DNA of 64,000 nucleotides, taken from Anaerocolumna sp. AGMB13025. Its GTDB lineage: Bacteria; Bacillota; Clostridia; Lachnospirales; Lachnospiraceae. How positions within the stretch are numbered: the first letter of the stretch is position 1; each line of letters begins with the position of its first letter. Where the stretch lies: assembly GCF_029689925.1 (NCBI RefSeq), contig NZ_CP121445.1:3456501-3520500 (forward strand). The letters run 5' to 3'. Shown here piece by piece: positions 45,908 through 54,814 of the stretch. The notes beneath the pieces were generated by a model. That model was not told where the DNA came from. It worked only from the letters and a program-made list of their open reading frames with translations, and ran no database searches. The position numbers and the translations under genes were made by a program.

Positions 45908-46903
45908 ATGATTACTTATTTTGTTACAGGTGGTGCTGGATTCATTGGTTCTAATTTTATTAAGTTTATATTTGAAAAGTATGGTGACAAGGTACGAGTT
46001 ATTAATCTGGATTTATTGACGTATGCAGGTAATATGGATAATTTGCTTGAGATTAAAGATTTTCCTGAATATCGGTTTATTCAGGGCGATATTTGTGATA
46101 AGAAGGTGGTTGAGGGGATTTTTAATGCTTATGATATCAGTTATGTTGTACACTTTGCAGCAGAGACCCATGTGGATCGAAGCATTGAGGATGCGGAGGT
46201 TTTTGTCCGTACAAATGTTATGGGGACTTTGAATTTGTTAAACTGCGCAAAAAAGGCTTGGGAAACCCAGGACGGTTTTAAAGACGGCAGGAGGTTTCTC
46301 TATATTTCTACCGATGAGGTTTACGGGGAATTAGGAATGGAGGGCTATTTCACGGAAGCCTCTCCTTTCGTACCCAGGAATCCGTATTCTGTTACCAAGG
46401 CCAGCGGGGATATGATGTGCAGGGTTTTTTATGAAACTTACCGATTTCCCGTTGTTCGGACCAGGTGTTCTAATAATTTCGGACCGGGACAATTTAATGA
46501 AAAACTGATTCCACTATTTATAACCAATTGTATACACCATAAAAAGCTTCCGGTTTATGGGGATGGTCTTGCCGTCAGAGATTGGATTTATGTAACGGAC
46601 CATTGTAAGGCAGTTGATCTTGTGCTTACAAAAGGTAACCCCGGAGAAGTTTATAATATTGGTTCCCACAATGAAAAAAACACTTTAGAAATTGCTGAAA
46701 TTATCCTTAGGATACTGAATGAAAAATACAATTTTGATGTATCAGGGGACAATATTACTTTTATCCCCGACAGAAAGGGTCATGACCGCAGATATGCCAT
46801 TGATTCGGGTAAAATAAAGAGGGAACTAGGTTGGTCTTCTGAGATTAGTTTTTATGATGGCATGCAAAAAACAATTGCCTGGTATTTAAAACTTCAGGTA
46901 TAA
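45908..46903 (+). CDS. rfbB: dTDP-glucose 4,6-dehydratase-like NDP-sugar epimerase/dehydratase
   Basis: This 331-residue extended short-chain dehydrogenase has NAD motif TGGAGFIGSNF (about 8-18), active-site STDEVYG and YSVTKASGD (Tyr-x3-Lys), and the sugar-binding RCSNNFGPGQ. These match RfbB/RmlB. The usual partners rfbA, rfbC and rfbD are absent; it is instead paired with the MerR-methyltransferase gene 53 bp downstream. AAGGAGGATTTATT precedes ATG 45908. It may serve a small modified-sugar or self-protection pathway. Confidence 0.9.
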   Translation: MITYFVTGGAGFIGSNFIKFIFEKYGDKVRVINLDLLTYAGNMDNLLEIKDFPEYRFIQGDICDKKVVEGIFNAYDISYVVHFAAETHVDRSIEDAEVFVRTNVMGTLNLLNCAKKAWETQDGFKDGRRFLYISTDEVYGELGMEGYFTEASPFVPRNPYSVTKASGDMMCRVFYETYRFPVVRTRCSNNFGPGQFNEKLIPLFITNCIHHKKLPVYGDGLAVRDWIYVTDHCKAVDLVLTKGNPGEVYNIGSHNEKNTLEIAEIILRILNEKYNFDVSGDNITFIPDRKGHDRRYAIDSGKIKRELGWSSEISFYDGMQKTIAWYLKLQV

Positions 46904-46956
46904 TATAAGTCAGTTAAAAGGTATAGTATAAGTCAGGCGAAAGGTACACACTGAAT

Positions 46957-48144
46957 ATGAAAGATAATTTATATTATTCCACCGGTGAATTTGCCAAAAA
47001 GGCCAGAGTATCAATTAGAACCATACGCTATTATGATAAGCAGGGTATATTAAAACCCAGCTTTATCAATGATACCGGATACCGTTTCTATACGGATTCA
47101 GATTTTGGTAATCTTCAAATTATCCTATGTTTAAAATCCCTGGGATTTTCCCTTGAGGAAATTACCGATATTACCGGAAATAACAATGCTTCCAACTATA
47201 TCATGAACTCTTTTGAGCTGCAGCTAAAGCTTGTCAGGAGAAAAATAGAACAGCTTCAGTTAATGGAGCAAACCATTCAGGATACCTCCAAACTTTTTGA
47301 AGGAACGAAAGAAGTTGATTGGAAGCAGATTATTCCTCTCATCCATATTACCAATATGGAAAAGGATCTGAATAAGCAATATAAGGATTCAGCCAATGTG
47401 GCAATTCGGATCAAGCTTCATAAGAACTTTTCTGTGAATCCCACAGGCTGGTTTCCCTGGATATTCTCTAATCTATATATTAAACCAAAGCAGAATATCC
47501 TGGAAATTGGCTGTGGAAACGGCGAATTATGGCGGGTTAACCAGGATAAAATTCCTCCTGATTGTACGCTCCTGCTATCCGACTTTTCTGTTGGAATGAT
47601 TAGTGATGCCAAGGAGAATCTGAAACAAGTTAACAGCCCCTTTCAGTTTAAGGTCTTTGATTGTCATGATATTCCGGCTGAACCAAATGTTTTTGATCAC
47701 GTAATTGGCAATCATCTGGTATTTTATCTGAAAGACCGTAAAAAAGCTTTTAAAGAAATAAATCGTGTTCTGAAAAATGACGGTTATTTTTATTGCAGTA
47801 CCTATGGAAAGGCTCATATGAAGGAAATAGAACAATTAGTCAAAGAGTTCGATTCAAGAATATCCCTTTCTGAAATAAATCTTTATGACATTTTTGGTAT
47901 GGAAAATGGTATGGATGATCTAAAAGACTGCTTCCGTGAAGTAGAACAGTTAATATATGATGACTGTCTTATGGTAAATCAGATACCTCCGCTCTTTGAC
48001 TATATACTATCCTGTCACGGTAATCAGCAGGAATATTTAAAAGACAGATATGATGAATTTAAAGATTTTATAAAGAAAAAAATGAGTAAAACCGGTAGTC
48101 TTAAAATCACAAAAATGGCAGGTATCTTCCGGTGCCGTAAATAA
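46957..48144 (+). CDS. MerR-family regulator fused to a SAM-dependent methyltransferase
   Basis: This 395-residue protein has an N-terminal MerR HTH (about 6-75: YYSTGEFAKKARVSIRTIRY, then YRFYTDSD) and a short coiled coil (about 85-115). A class I methyltransferase domain (about 165-300) has motif I ILEIGCGNGELW at about 179-190, a DC motif and an FDHVIGNHLVFYL post-I region. In most MerR proteins the C-terminal part senses a ligand; here it could bind or methylate a small molecule. The likely target is the 19-bp-spacer promoter at 45838-45868. Confidence 0.87.
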   Translation: MKDNLYYSTGEFAKKARVSIRTIRYYDKQGILKPSFINDTGYRFYTDSDFGNLQIILCLKSLGFSLEEITDITGNNNASNYIMNSFELQLKLVRRKIEQLQLMEQTIQDTSKLFEGTKEVDWKQIIPLIHITNMEKDLNKQYKDSANVAIRIKLHKNFSVNPTGWFPWIFSNLYIKPKQNILEIGCGNGELWRVNQDKIPPDCTLLLSDFSVGMISDAKENLKQVNSPFQFKVFDCHDIPAEPNVFDHVIGNHLVFYLKDRKKAFKEINRVLKNDGYFYCSTYGKAHMKEIEQLVKEFDSRISLSEINLYDIFGMENGMDDLKDCFREVEQLIYDDCLMVNQIPPLFDYILSCHGNQQEYLKDRYDEFKDFIKKKMSKTGSLKITKMAGIFRCRK

Positions 48145-48164
48145 TAAAGTATTAACGGGGGGGT

Positions 48165-48217
48165 AATAAGTACTGATATAAACTTCGAAACAAGTTTTAT
48201 GTCAGTACTTATTTTTT
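48165..48217 (+). terminator. Intrinsic terminator of the rfbB-merR transcript
   Basis: AATAAGTACTGATATAAACTT (48165-48185, given once) is matched by the inverted arm ending at 48213, with one mismatch and a short loop, and is followed by TTTTT. It lies 20 bp after the merR-methyltransferase stop. Confidence 0.85.
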
Positions 48218-48260
48218 ATTGCATAGGAAACTTCTTCGAACTTACCTATGCAATAAAAAA
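48212..48260. terminator. Symmetrical bidirectional terminator
   Basis: TTTTTTATTGCATAGG (48212-48227) and CCTATGCAATAAAAAA (48245-48260) are exact inverses, with a further inner AAGTT/AACTT-type pairing. The flanking T and A tracts give U-runs in both directions, suiting the convergent merR-methyltransferase and agrB genes. Confidence 0.82.
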
Positions 48261-48299
48261 GCCTTCCAGGCAGGATGCGCATGACGCACTTAAGGAAGA

Positions 48300-48394
48300 T
48301 TGTCACTGTCGTGACAGTGCGTCAGCGCTAGAGTCTGGCGAGCCAGACTCTTTGTTCTTTTACAAGCAAAGATCTATAACCCATCTTGTAAAAT
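48300..48394. repeat. Run of further hairpins before agrB
   Basis: Three more perfect stems follow: CACTGTC/GACAGTG (48304-48319), GAGTCTGGC/GCCAGACTC (48331-48350) and TTTTACAAG/CTTGTAAAA (48357-48393). Together with the two terminators this gives five hairpins in 230 bp and no coding potential. The reason for so many is not evident. Confidence 0.6.
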
Positions 48395-48450
48395 AAAAAG
48401 TACTCCGTGAAGGATGCATTAGCAGTTCTTAAGAAATATAAGTATTTTTT

Positions 48451-49044
48451 TCAACTGCTTTGCTGCCAGGTAAGGAATTGATTCTTTATTTTCCCTGCAA
48501 TCAGCATCAAAGCCAGAATAATAAAGACCATTATTAATGGAGCTGCAATATGAGGATAATAAAGCTGCCGTAACAAAATGACAAAACTAAAAATAACACC
48601 CACCAGTATCCTGGATTTTTTTCTATAGTTTTTCGTTTCTTCCTGGTTTAACCGCTTGTTAAAATCCTCTACCGGTGAAAGAAAAAAGATAATTATTCCG
48701 GAAGCGGGCAACAATAACCTCCCGGCAAAATCATATTTTATTAACAGACTGCATCCAATTAAGGCTGTAATAATCAGTAAAATTGACAACACATCACATC
48801 TGAACTGATTTTTAGCATGATAGCCCCCTGCATAACTCCTTAATGGAATATAGGTCAAAAGAAAAACAATACTCTCCCATATCCTGCCCATAAGAATACC
48901 CAGTATAATTGTTATAAAAATATTAAGCAATGCCGTGATTCCCAGTTGCAGTCCATAGGCATATAAATCCTTGTCCTGGTCGTTTATGAACTTATTATTA
49001 ATAAGACTTTTTGTAATCCAGTCAGAAATAAACTTCTTTATCAT
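48451..49044 (-). CDS. agrB: AgrB-like peptide processing membrane protease
   Basis: This 197-residue protein has about five or six membrane helices and the AgrB catalytic pair H76 (SYAGGYHAKN) and C83 (FRCDVLS). AgrB cleaves AgrD after the ring and forms the thiolactone. It is the last gene of the cluster, about 7.5 kb from agrD, and its start overlaps the CPBP stop. In standard agr loci agrB and agrD are adjacent, so the biosynthetic genes seem to have been inserted within the locus. The substrate is presumably AgrD at 56558. Confidence 0.92.
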   Translation of the reverse strand: MIKKFISDWITKSLINNKFINDQDKDLYAYGLQLGITALLNIFITIILGILMGRIWESIVFLLTYIPLRSYAGGYHAKNQFRCDVLSILLIITALIGCSLLIKYDFAGRLLLPASGIIIFFLSPVEDFNKRLNQEETKNYRKKSRILVGVIFSFVILLRQLYYPHIAAPLIMVFIILALMLIAGKIKNQFLTWQQSS

Positions 49045-49776
49045 TTATGTTTTTCCTCCCAGACTGTTTTTGGAAAGAACAAAATTAATTTTTCCGAAAA
49101 TTCCAGGTACAAAATTCAAAAAGTTATAGAAACAATGTGCTAAAATAGCCGCATATAAAGAATTGCATTCAAAAGTCAGGTAAGAAAAGATAAGACCTCC
49201 AAAAAAGGAAAAGATAAGAACTCTTAGTTTTAAGTGTAAGAATGCAAAAATCATAGAATTTATTACCATTGCAGGAATTAATCCAAATTTTAAATAAATA
49301 TGCCAAAATAATATCCCACGGAATAATATTTCTTCAATAGTCGGTGCTAATAATATAGTATAAATGAAATGAAATGGATACGGCGCTGTCTTTTTTTCGG
49401 ATTGAACTATATTTTGTTTAACACTTTTATTTTTATAATACTTCACTTGCTTATTTGTAATTCTGTTAAATATGTAGTTTATTGCATTCAGCATTACCGG
49501 TAAAATAATGATGAACCAACTGAATTTAAATTCATAACTTACGAAAAAATTACTATGATTAAAAACTTCCCGATTCCTAGCATTGGTAAGCAGATAAATA
49601 ATAACGCCCGAAAATGAGCTCAGGTAAAGTACATATCCGAGCAATGGATGATTTATATGTTTCCATTTGTTAGCTATGGCAAAAAAAGCCATGCAATATA
49701 AGCTTAAACCCATCAATATTGCCACAATTATCTGGATTGTACCCGTGTCAAATAATGCCAAAATAAAATTCTCCAT
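49045..49776 (-). CDS. CPBP-family intramembrane glutamic metalloprotease (Abi)
   Basis: This 243-residue membrane protein has about seven or eight helices and the CPBP motifs EEILFRG (Glu-Glu-x3-Arg), FAFLHL and HCFYNF. Such proteases (Rce1-like) are frequent in bacteriocin loci, for leader removal or immunity. In this cluster it follows the B12 radical SAM gene and precedes agrB. It may release the leader of the 54815 precursor or protect the producer. CAGGAGG precedes ATG 49776. Confidence 0.88.
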   Translation of the reverse strand: MENFILALFDTGTIQIIVAILMGLSLYCMAFFAIANKWKHINHPLLGYVLYLSSFSGVIIYLLTNARNREVFNHSNFFVSYEFKFSWFIIILPVMLNAINYIFNRITNKQVKYYKNKSVKQNIVQSEKKTAPYPFHFIYTILLAPTIEEILFRGILFWHIYLKFGLIPAMVINSMIFAFLHLKLRVLIFSFFGGLIFSYLTFECNSLYAAILAHCFYNFLNFVPGIFGKINFVLSKNSLGGKT

Positions 49777-49817
49777 TATTCACCTCCTGAAAAATAAACC
49801 GTATATCCGAAATAACT

Positions 49818-51905
49818 TTACCTATGCTTAAGTTCAGCAGCACTCATTATTTTCCTATTATCAATTATGATGACTGCATCAATACTTCTCAAGTGAATTA
49901 TCAACTGCTTAAGAATTTCATTACTGACTTCTGGTTTAACCGGAAATAATTCTTCAATATAATTAATTATTTCATTGTAATGACTGCCCTGTTTGATTTT
50001 TTCTATAATTAATTCCATCCGTCCATCCAATTCGATACAGCCTCCGGTTTTATTATGAAAAAGATATAAAGAACTGCCTTTACTCAAAGTAACTTTCAGA
50101 CTTTTGATATTTTTAAGCTGAATATAAAGACCATCCGGTTTATTTTCCAAGTTGTGATCATATTCTTTTCGTTTGGCAAGGATATCCTCAAAGCAATTAT
50201 CCCATATTTCTTTTTTACTATATTCCCCCGTCAGTAGGAATAAATTATTTACGTCTACACAAGAGAAATTTTCATGATAATATTTCTGATGTCTGATCGA
50301 TTCATCAAAATTCTTAATTTTATCATGCAGTGACTGCTCCTCTTCATAACAGAAGGGATAATCCGGTCCAAAATACTTTATATTCACGGGTTTTCTGCTG
50401 ATTCCGAAGTCCTGTGGGTTTTTATAGACTTTACTGTAGCCGTCCAGTCGGAAACTTCCGTATCCAAGACTGTCTATATATTCCCCGTAATTGCTGAGAA
50501 ACTCTTTCGTTATATGAATGTCCTTATCCTGTTCTCCTGGAAAGCCTAAAATCAGATATACATTATTCCAAATTCCAGCTTTATGGCTGTTTCTCAGTAT
50601 ATCAGGAACACTGTTTAAATGAATTCCCTTATTCATTTTTTTAAGCAGGGTTTCCGATGCACTTTCCAAACCAAAGGAAATGATTCTAAGACCAGCCTTA
50701 TAACATAAATAAAACAAATCGTTTTCCAGGTTATTGTCCAGTCTGCATAAGCAGGTCCAATAAAATTTCAGATTCCGCGCAAGAATACCTTCCGCCAGCT
50801 GTCTTAACCGGTTAGAAGATAATGCTTCATCATTAAAATTAATGTATTGGATTCCATAGGTTGATACCAGCGTACTGATATCGTCCAAAACCAGCTTGAT
50901 ATCACGGATTCGGTAAAACTGCGAATAGTTCGAGGTAAGTCCGCAGAAACTGCATTTATTCCAATAACATCCTCTGGAGGAAATATAAGAACTAATATGC
51001 TGTGAAGAAAAGTAAGACTCCCAGGCAATACCGGAATAATCCGGAGCAGCTAAAGAATTAATATTTTCTATGGTTTGCTCTGTCGTTGTTTTTACAAGAC
51101 CTTGTTCCAGATACATAATATTGGGAATACGTTCTATGGCAATCGCTCCATTTAAATAATCCAGCCATTTCATCAAGGGAGTTTCACCTTCCCCGAAAAT
51201 AAAACAGTCAGCATATCTAAACAATTCCGGTGAGTTTAATATTGCCGTATACATATAGGGCAGAATAGCCCCTCCTATAACAATTTTTTTCTCACTGTTT
51301 CTGGTTTTAATAATTTTAGCCAGGGTAAAAGCAGGTACCAATTGATTCGAACTTGCAATGGAAATTCCCCAAATATCATACTCATCTATATGCGCATTCA
51401 CATATTGAACTAGAAATGAATAAAATATATTTCCATCCCTATCCTCAATTGATTTTTGTAAGGTATCGATATCATTAATTTCACCCTGTCCGGAAAGATA
51501 ACGGTTCGCATCAAAGCTGGCAGGATAATATGGTGCTGAGTATAATACTCTGCCGATTTCACAAATTCTCTTGGCACGGGTTATCGATTTAATATCTTTC
51601 GTTTCTTTTAAGGTTTCTACTGCCTTAAGTATATTTTCCATTCCCACCAGTTCATATAAGGATAAGATTTTTCTTAAATAATCACCTTTTTCTTCCGACA
51701 AACGAGACAAGTCTGTTTTTATTCTGTTAACAGCCTCCTTCATTCCCTGTTCCGATAGAATATAATTTTGAATTGCTATATTCAGATCACAGCAATTTAC
51801 CTTAAAGCCGTTTTTCTTTAAATATGCGCTTAAATAAGCTATACTCGAATACGGTGAATCACACTCCCACAAGGGCGGAAAGATTAAATTAATTAACATT
51901 TTCAT
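49818..51905 (-). CDS. B12-binding-domain radical SAM protein
   Basis: A large radical SAM enzyme of about 695 residues. The N-terminal part (about 1-290) resembles a cobalamin-binding domain (MLINLIFPPLWECDSPYSSI; YDIWGISIASSNQLVPAF; IVIGGAILPYM). The radical SAM domain has a CX4CX2C cluster GCYWNKCSFCG (C313, C318, C321) and the helper strands FGLESASE and LILGFPGEQ. Relatives methylate unactivated carbons or rearrange substrates. The C-terminal 150 residues look like a small PqqD-like winged helix. The start is uncertain; I prefer ATG 51905 because homologues begin near this point. A possible hairpin AGTGCTC/GAGCACT precedes it. Confidence 0.85.
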   Translation of the reverse strand: MKMLINLIFPPLWECDSPYSSIAYLSAYLKKNGFKVNCCDLNIAIQNYILSEQGMKEAVNRIKTDLSRLSEEKGDYLRKILSLYELVGMENILKAVETLKETKDIKSITRAKRICEIGRVLYSAPYYPASFDANRYLSGQGEINDIDTLQKSIEDRDGNIFYSFLVQYVNAHIDEYDIWGISIASSNQLVPAFTLAKIIKTRNSEKKIVIGGAILPYMYTAILNSPELFRYADCFIFGEGETPLMKWLDYLNGAIAIERIPNIMYLEQGLVKTTTEQTIENINSLAAPDYSGIAWESYFSSQHISSYISSRGCYWNKCSFCGLTSNYSQFYRIRDIKLVLDDISTLVSTYGIQYINFNDEALSSNRLRQLAEGILARNLKFYWTCLCRLDNNLENDLFYLCYKAGLRIISFGLESASETLLKKMNKGIHLNSVPDILRNSHKAGIWNNVYLILGFPGEQDKDIHITKEFLSNYGEYIDSLGYGSFRLDGYSKVYKNPQDFGISRKPVNIKYFGPDYPFCYEEEQSLHDKIKNFDESIRHQKYYHENFSCVDVNNLFLLTGEYSKKEIWDNCFEDILAKRKEYDHNLENKPDGLYIQLKNIKSLKVTLSKGSSLYLFHNKTGGCIELDGRMELIIEKIKQGSHYNEIINYIEELFPVKPEVSNEILKQLIIHLRSIDAVIIIDNRKIMSAAELKHR

Positions 51906-51959
51906 TAACAGTGGTGCTCTGCCCATCAACAGTCGGAGCACTTCCTCCATCCTCAAGAA

Positions 51960-52163
51960 TTAATTGTCTTTATTTAACGGTTTATCCTTAATAAGAATAT
52001 TCAGTACCATATAAGTTAACGTTCCGGATACGATAAGAGCCATTAGCCGGTAATCCATATTTTTACCCGTTATAATATCTACAAAGAAAAATAGTAATGC
52101 TAACATAATCACTACCGTATAACTAACTGAAAAAACCACCGATAATTTTTTATCTTTATCCAT
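51960..52163 (-). CDS. Small two-helix membrane protein
   Basis: This 67-residue protein has two hydrophobic helices (about 8-32 and 40-59) and a charged C-terminus (KDKPLNKDN). I do not recognise it. It sits between the exporter permease and the B12 radical SAM gene on the same strand. It is probably in the operon, and may be an immunity or exporter accessory protein by position only. Confidence 0.65.
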   Translation of the reverse strand: MDKDKKLSVVFSVSYTVVIMLALLFFFVDIITGKNMDYRLMALIVSGTLTYMVLNILIKDKPLNKDN

Positions 52164-52218
52164 ATAATTTCTACTTATTCCTTTCCGTACGCTTTAGCGC
52201 ACTTTCCTTCAGACTCGA

Positions 52219-53730
52219 TTAGAATTTTAACAACTTCCTTTTTGCACATAAAAATGAGATATACAAAAGAACTAAGGCATAAAGGGCATAAATCAATATT
52301 ATAATAAAGATTTCACGGTTATCTATCATGACCCAGGTAGGTACGACTGCTAAAAATACCAGGATAAATAGCATTGCACCTTCAAGTCCATTGAATTTAT
52401 AGGTAACCTTTTTCTTTTTATCTACTATATCAAAAGGCATAAAGGTACTCATTAAAAAGCCTAAACCAATGCTTAAAGGTACAATTGTTATTAATCCTGC
52501 CAGATAAATATTAAGGATTACAATTAAATTTACCGGTAATAACAAATATACGGCTGCCATATATAAAATACAAATTGGAACCGATAAAATGATCGCTCCG
52601 ATGTAACACGCAAAAAATTTACATCTGATAAACATCATCCAATCCGGGTTCATCACTTTAATATTCCAAATTCCTTTTAGTTCCCTGGGAATAGAAAATA
52701 ATGACAGCAAAAAAGTTTCATAGGCCAGAATAACAATTAATCCCAACTGTACGATTGCCCCCTCAAAGGTCTTAGCAGATATAAGCATAACCAAACCAGC
52801 AAGGACAGATTGCAGGATAACAGAAACCAACGGCGACCGTTCACGCCACATCTGCACCAGTTCTTTTGATACTAATAAACGCATCTTTTCAGGCAAAAAG
52901 AAAAATTTACTGCTGACTTTAGTCAGGAGGTTTCCGCTTTTACCTGTCTCATTATAATAATTGCTTTCAATTATATGATAGGCACTCAGTCTGCTGCTGC
53001 GAAGCAACCATAAAAAAAGCGCCATAGTAATTACCAATAATAAAACCGCCATTAATAATGCTTTCATATATCCCTGGGCAGAATAGCCACTACCTAGGAC
53101 ATACTCTGCCGAATCTGCAAATATGTAATTACCAAGTAACATATGTGCAGGGATATACTTTCCTTTTATAAATGTATAAATACCGGATCCCATCAAAAAC
53201 ACACTATACAATAAAAAAAATCCCCTTACCACAATAGGTACCATAAAAGTGGACAACACAGAAATAATACCGCTTAATAATGTAACCACAGAAATTAAAA
53301 TAATTACAATAATAAGATTAAGAAAAAGATACCCAATTTCTCCCCCTGTATATAAATAAAACAAAGAATATAAAACTAAATAAGAAACACAACTTTTAAT
53401 AAAAGTATCCATAACCAATATACGGTATAATTTCTTTACTTTTTCTGGAGTTACCGTCAACAGGTATATGAAATCCTGTGGAATGGCTTTAAAATCATTT
53501 CCTTTCAAATAAATTTTAAAACTAAATCTAGAAAATAGAACCGAAGAAAGCAAAAGAATCCATTTGTACGGTAATTTTATTCCTTCCGCCGACTCCCCTA
53601 TTAGTACTGCCGGAAGAAATATGATTACTGAGGCTGCCAGTAATATGAGAAACATTTTAATTGGATGCTGCTTAAAGCGGTTAATGATTCCTTTCAGTGA
53701 ATATAAATAAATAATCTTTACTGTTTTCAT
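52219..53730 (-). CDS. ABC exporter permease-like membrane protein
   Basis: A protein of about 503 residues with about 12 hydrophobic helices and no soluble domain of note. It has the layout of large bacteriocin or peptide ABC exporter permeases (putative ABC exporter family). The ATPase gene lies 216 bp upstream on the same strand. ATG 53730 is preferred because AAAGG touches the upstream ATG 53742. It is likely to export the modified peptide or confer immunity. Confidence 0.78.
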   Translation of the reverse strand: MKTVKIIYLYSLKGIINRFKQHPIKMFLILLAASVIIFLPAVLIGESAEGIKLPYKWILLLSSVLFSRFSFKIYLKGNDFKAIPQDFIYLLTVTPEKVKKLYRILVMDTFIKSCVSYLVLYSLFYLYTGGEIGYLFLNLIIVIILISVVTLLSGIISVLSTFMVPIVVRGFFLLYSVFLMGSGIYTFIKGKYIPAHMLLGNYIFADSAEYVLGSGYSAQGYMKALLMAVLLLVITMALFLWLLRSSRLSAYHIIESNYYNETGKSGNLLTKVSSKFFFLPEKMRLLVSKELVQMWRERSPLVSVILQSVLAGLVMLISAKTFEGAIVQLGLIVILAYETFLLSLFSIPRELKGIWNIKVMNPDWMMFIRCKFFACYIGAIILSVPICILYMAAVYLLLPVNLIVILNIYLAGLITIVPLSIGLGFLMSTFMPFDIVDKKKKVTYKFNGLEGAMLFILVFLAVVPTWVMIDNREIFIIILIYALYALVLLYISFLCAKRKLLKF

Positions 53731-53742
53731 ACTTATACCCAT

Positions 53743-53958
53743 ACCTTTCGCAAGTTACATTGCGACAATGTGGCATCCTTTCAATTCTTATCTTTTCTTC
53801 AACCTTCCCGAAATAATGCCGCAGAAATAAAAGGTCTTCCAGTACAAAGATGCTTTTCTTCACACTTCCCGACATGGCTGCCCAGCAGCCGCAAATGGCG
53901 CATAAAAATCCGGGACAACGTAATAAATAAGCGACTCTGGCTTGAATATCATATTTTT
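53743..53958 (-). other. 216-bp intergenic stretch with direct repeat and dispersed motif
   Basis: Between ATPase and permease the sense strand carries two copies of a CGGGAAG(T/G)(G/T)TGAAGAAAAG block (about 53789-53816 and 53848-53874). It also has the 16-nt motif GAAAGGATGCCACATT (53782-53767), whose identical copy lies at 63976-63991. A 64-codon frame here (53681-53875) overlaps the permease and lacks a ribosome site. It is not called as a gene. Confidence 0.5.
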
Positions 53959-54681
53959 TCAGTCTTGACCCTTAATTTCCTTGGCATAAAGTTCTATTAA
54001 CTTATCATAATTACCTGAATTTTTCTTGAACTCATCTATATCATGAATTCCTTTAATTGTTCCTGTAGATATTACTGCTATTCTGTTGCAAAGCTGAAGT
54101 ATCATATCCAATATATGAGTAGAAAAAATAACCGTATGCCCATTTCTCGCATAATCCATAATGTACTTTTTCGTTTTTTCAATAACAATAGGGTCAAGAC
54201 CTGTAAATGGTTCATCCAAAATTATGATTGCTGGTTCATGAAGTATCGAGGCAAGGAACATAATTTTTTCTTTATTTCCTTTGGAATACGAAGCTATCAG
54301 CATATTCAGGTCTGGCAGTTCTAAAACCTCTTTTAGTTCGTCAATCTTTTTCTGGATATCCCATTTCGTTAAATCTCTTAGTTTGCCTATAAGTTCTAAA
54401 TAATCCTTTCCAGATAAAAAATCATACAGATTAATTTCTTCCGGCATATAACCGATGGACTTGTTAATATCCTTTAAACTATCCGATAATTTGATGGATC
54501 CTTCATTATAATGGATTAATTTTGCAATACATTTAATCAAGGTACTTTTTCCGGCACCATTCGCACCTACTAAACCTAATACCTCGCCTTTATATAAATC
54601 CAGTGACAGGTTATCCAAAGCTCTTTTTTTAGAAGAAGCATACGTTTTTACCACATTTTTGATTTCAAGAATACATTCCAT
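53959..54681 (-). CDS. ABC exporter ATP-binding protein
   Basis: This 240-residue CcmA/DrrA-type ATPase has Walker A GANGAGKST (about 37-45), Q-loop YMPEEINLYDFL, signature SYSKGNKEKI (degenerate for LSGGQ), Walker B IIILDEPFTGLDP and H-loop FSTH. This subtype drives multidrug and peptide export or self-immunity. I start at ATG 54681 (MECILEIKNV) with GAGGT upstream. It lies 134 bp downstream of the precursor gene. Confidence 0.92.
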   Translation of the reverse strand: MECILEIKNVVKTYASSKKRALDNLSLDLYKGEVLGLVGANGAGKSTLIKCIAKLIHYNEGSIKLSDSLKDINKSIGYMPEEINLYDFLSGKDYLELIGKLRDLTKWDIQKKIDELKEVLELPDLNMLIASYSKGNKEKIMFLASILHEPAIIILDEPFTGLDPIVIEKTKKYIMDYARNGHTVIFSTHILDMILQLCNRIAVISTGTIKGIHDIDEFKKNSGNYDKLIELYAKEIKGQD

Positions 54682-54814
54682 CCTACACCTCATTACTATG
54701 AATTTAGCTCACTTTATTCATTGATTCTATAGCAATGTGGAAAGCGCAGTGGAAAACAGTTTCTTAGAGACATGTAACTATTTACCTAGCGCTGTTCCAC
54801 CTGGATTTTACTAA

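Noticed and set aside
48199-48396. 65-codon plus-strand frame
   Set aside because: It is composed of the hairpin cluster and has no ribosome site.
51885-51965. Frame with GGSAPTVDG-like sequence upstream of the B12 radical SAM start
   Set aside because: It has no start codon and is closed by a stop upstream; it overlaps the start region of a real gene.
53681-53875. 64-codon minus-strand frame between exporter ATPase and permease
   Set aside because: It overlaps the permease start, lacks a ribosome site and has no conserved pattern.
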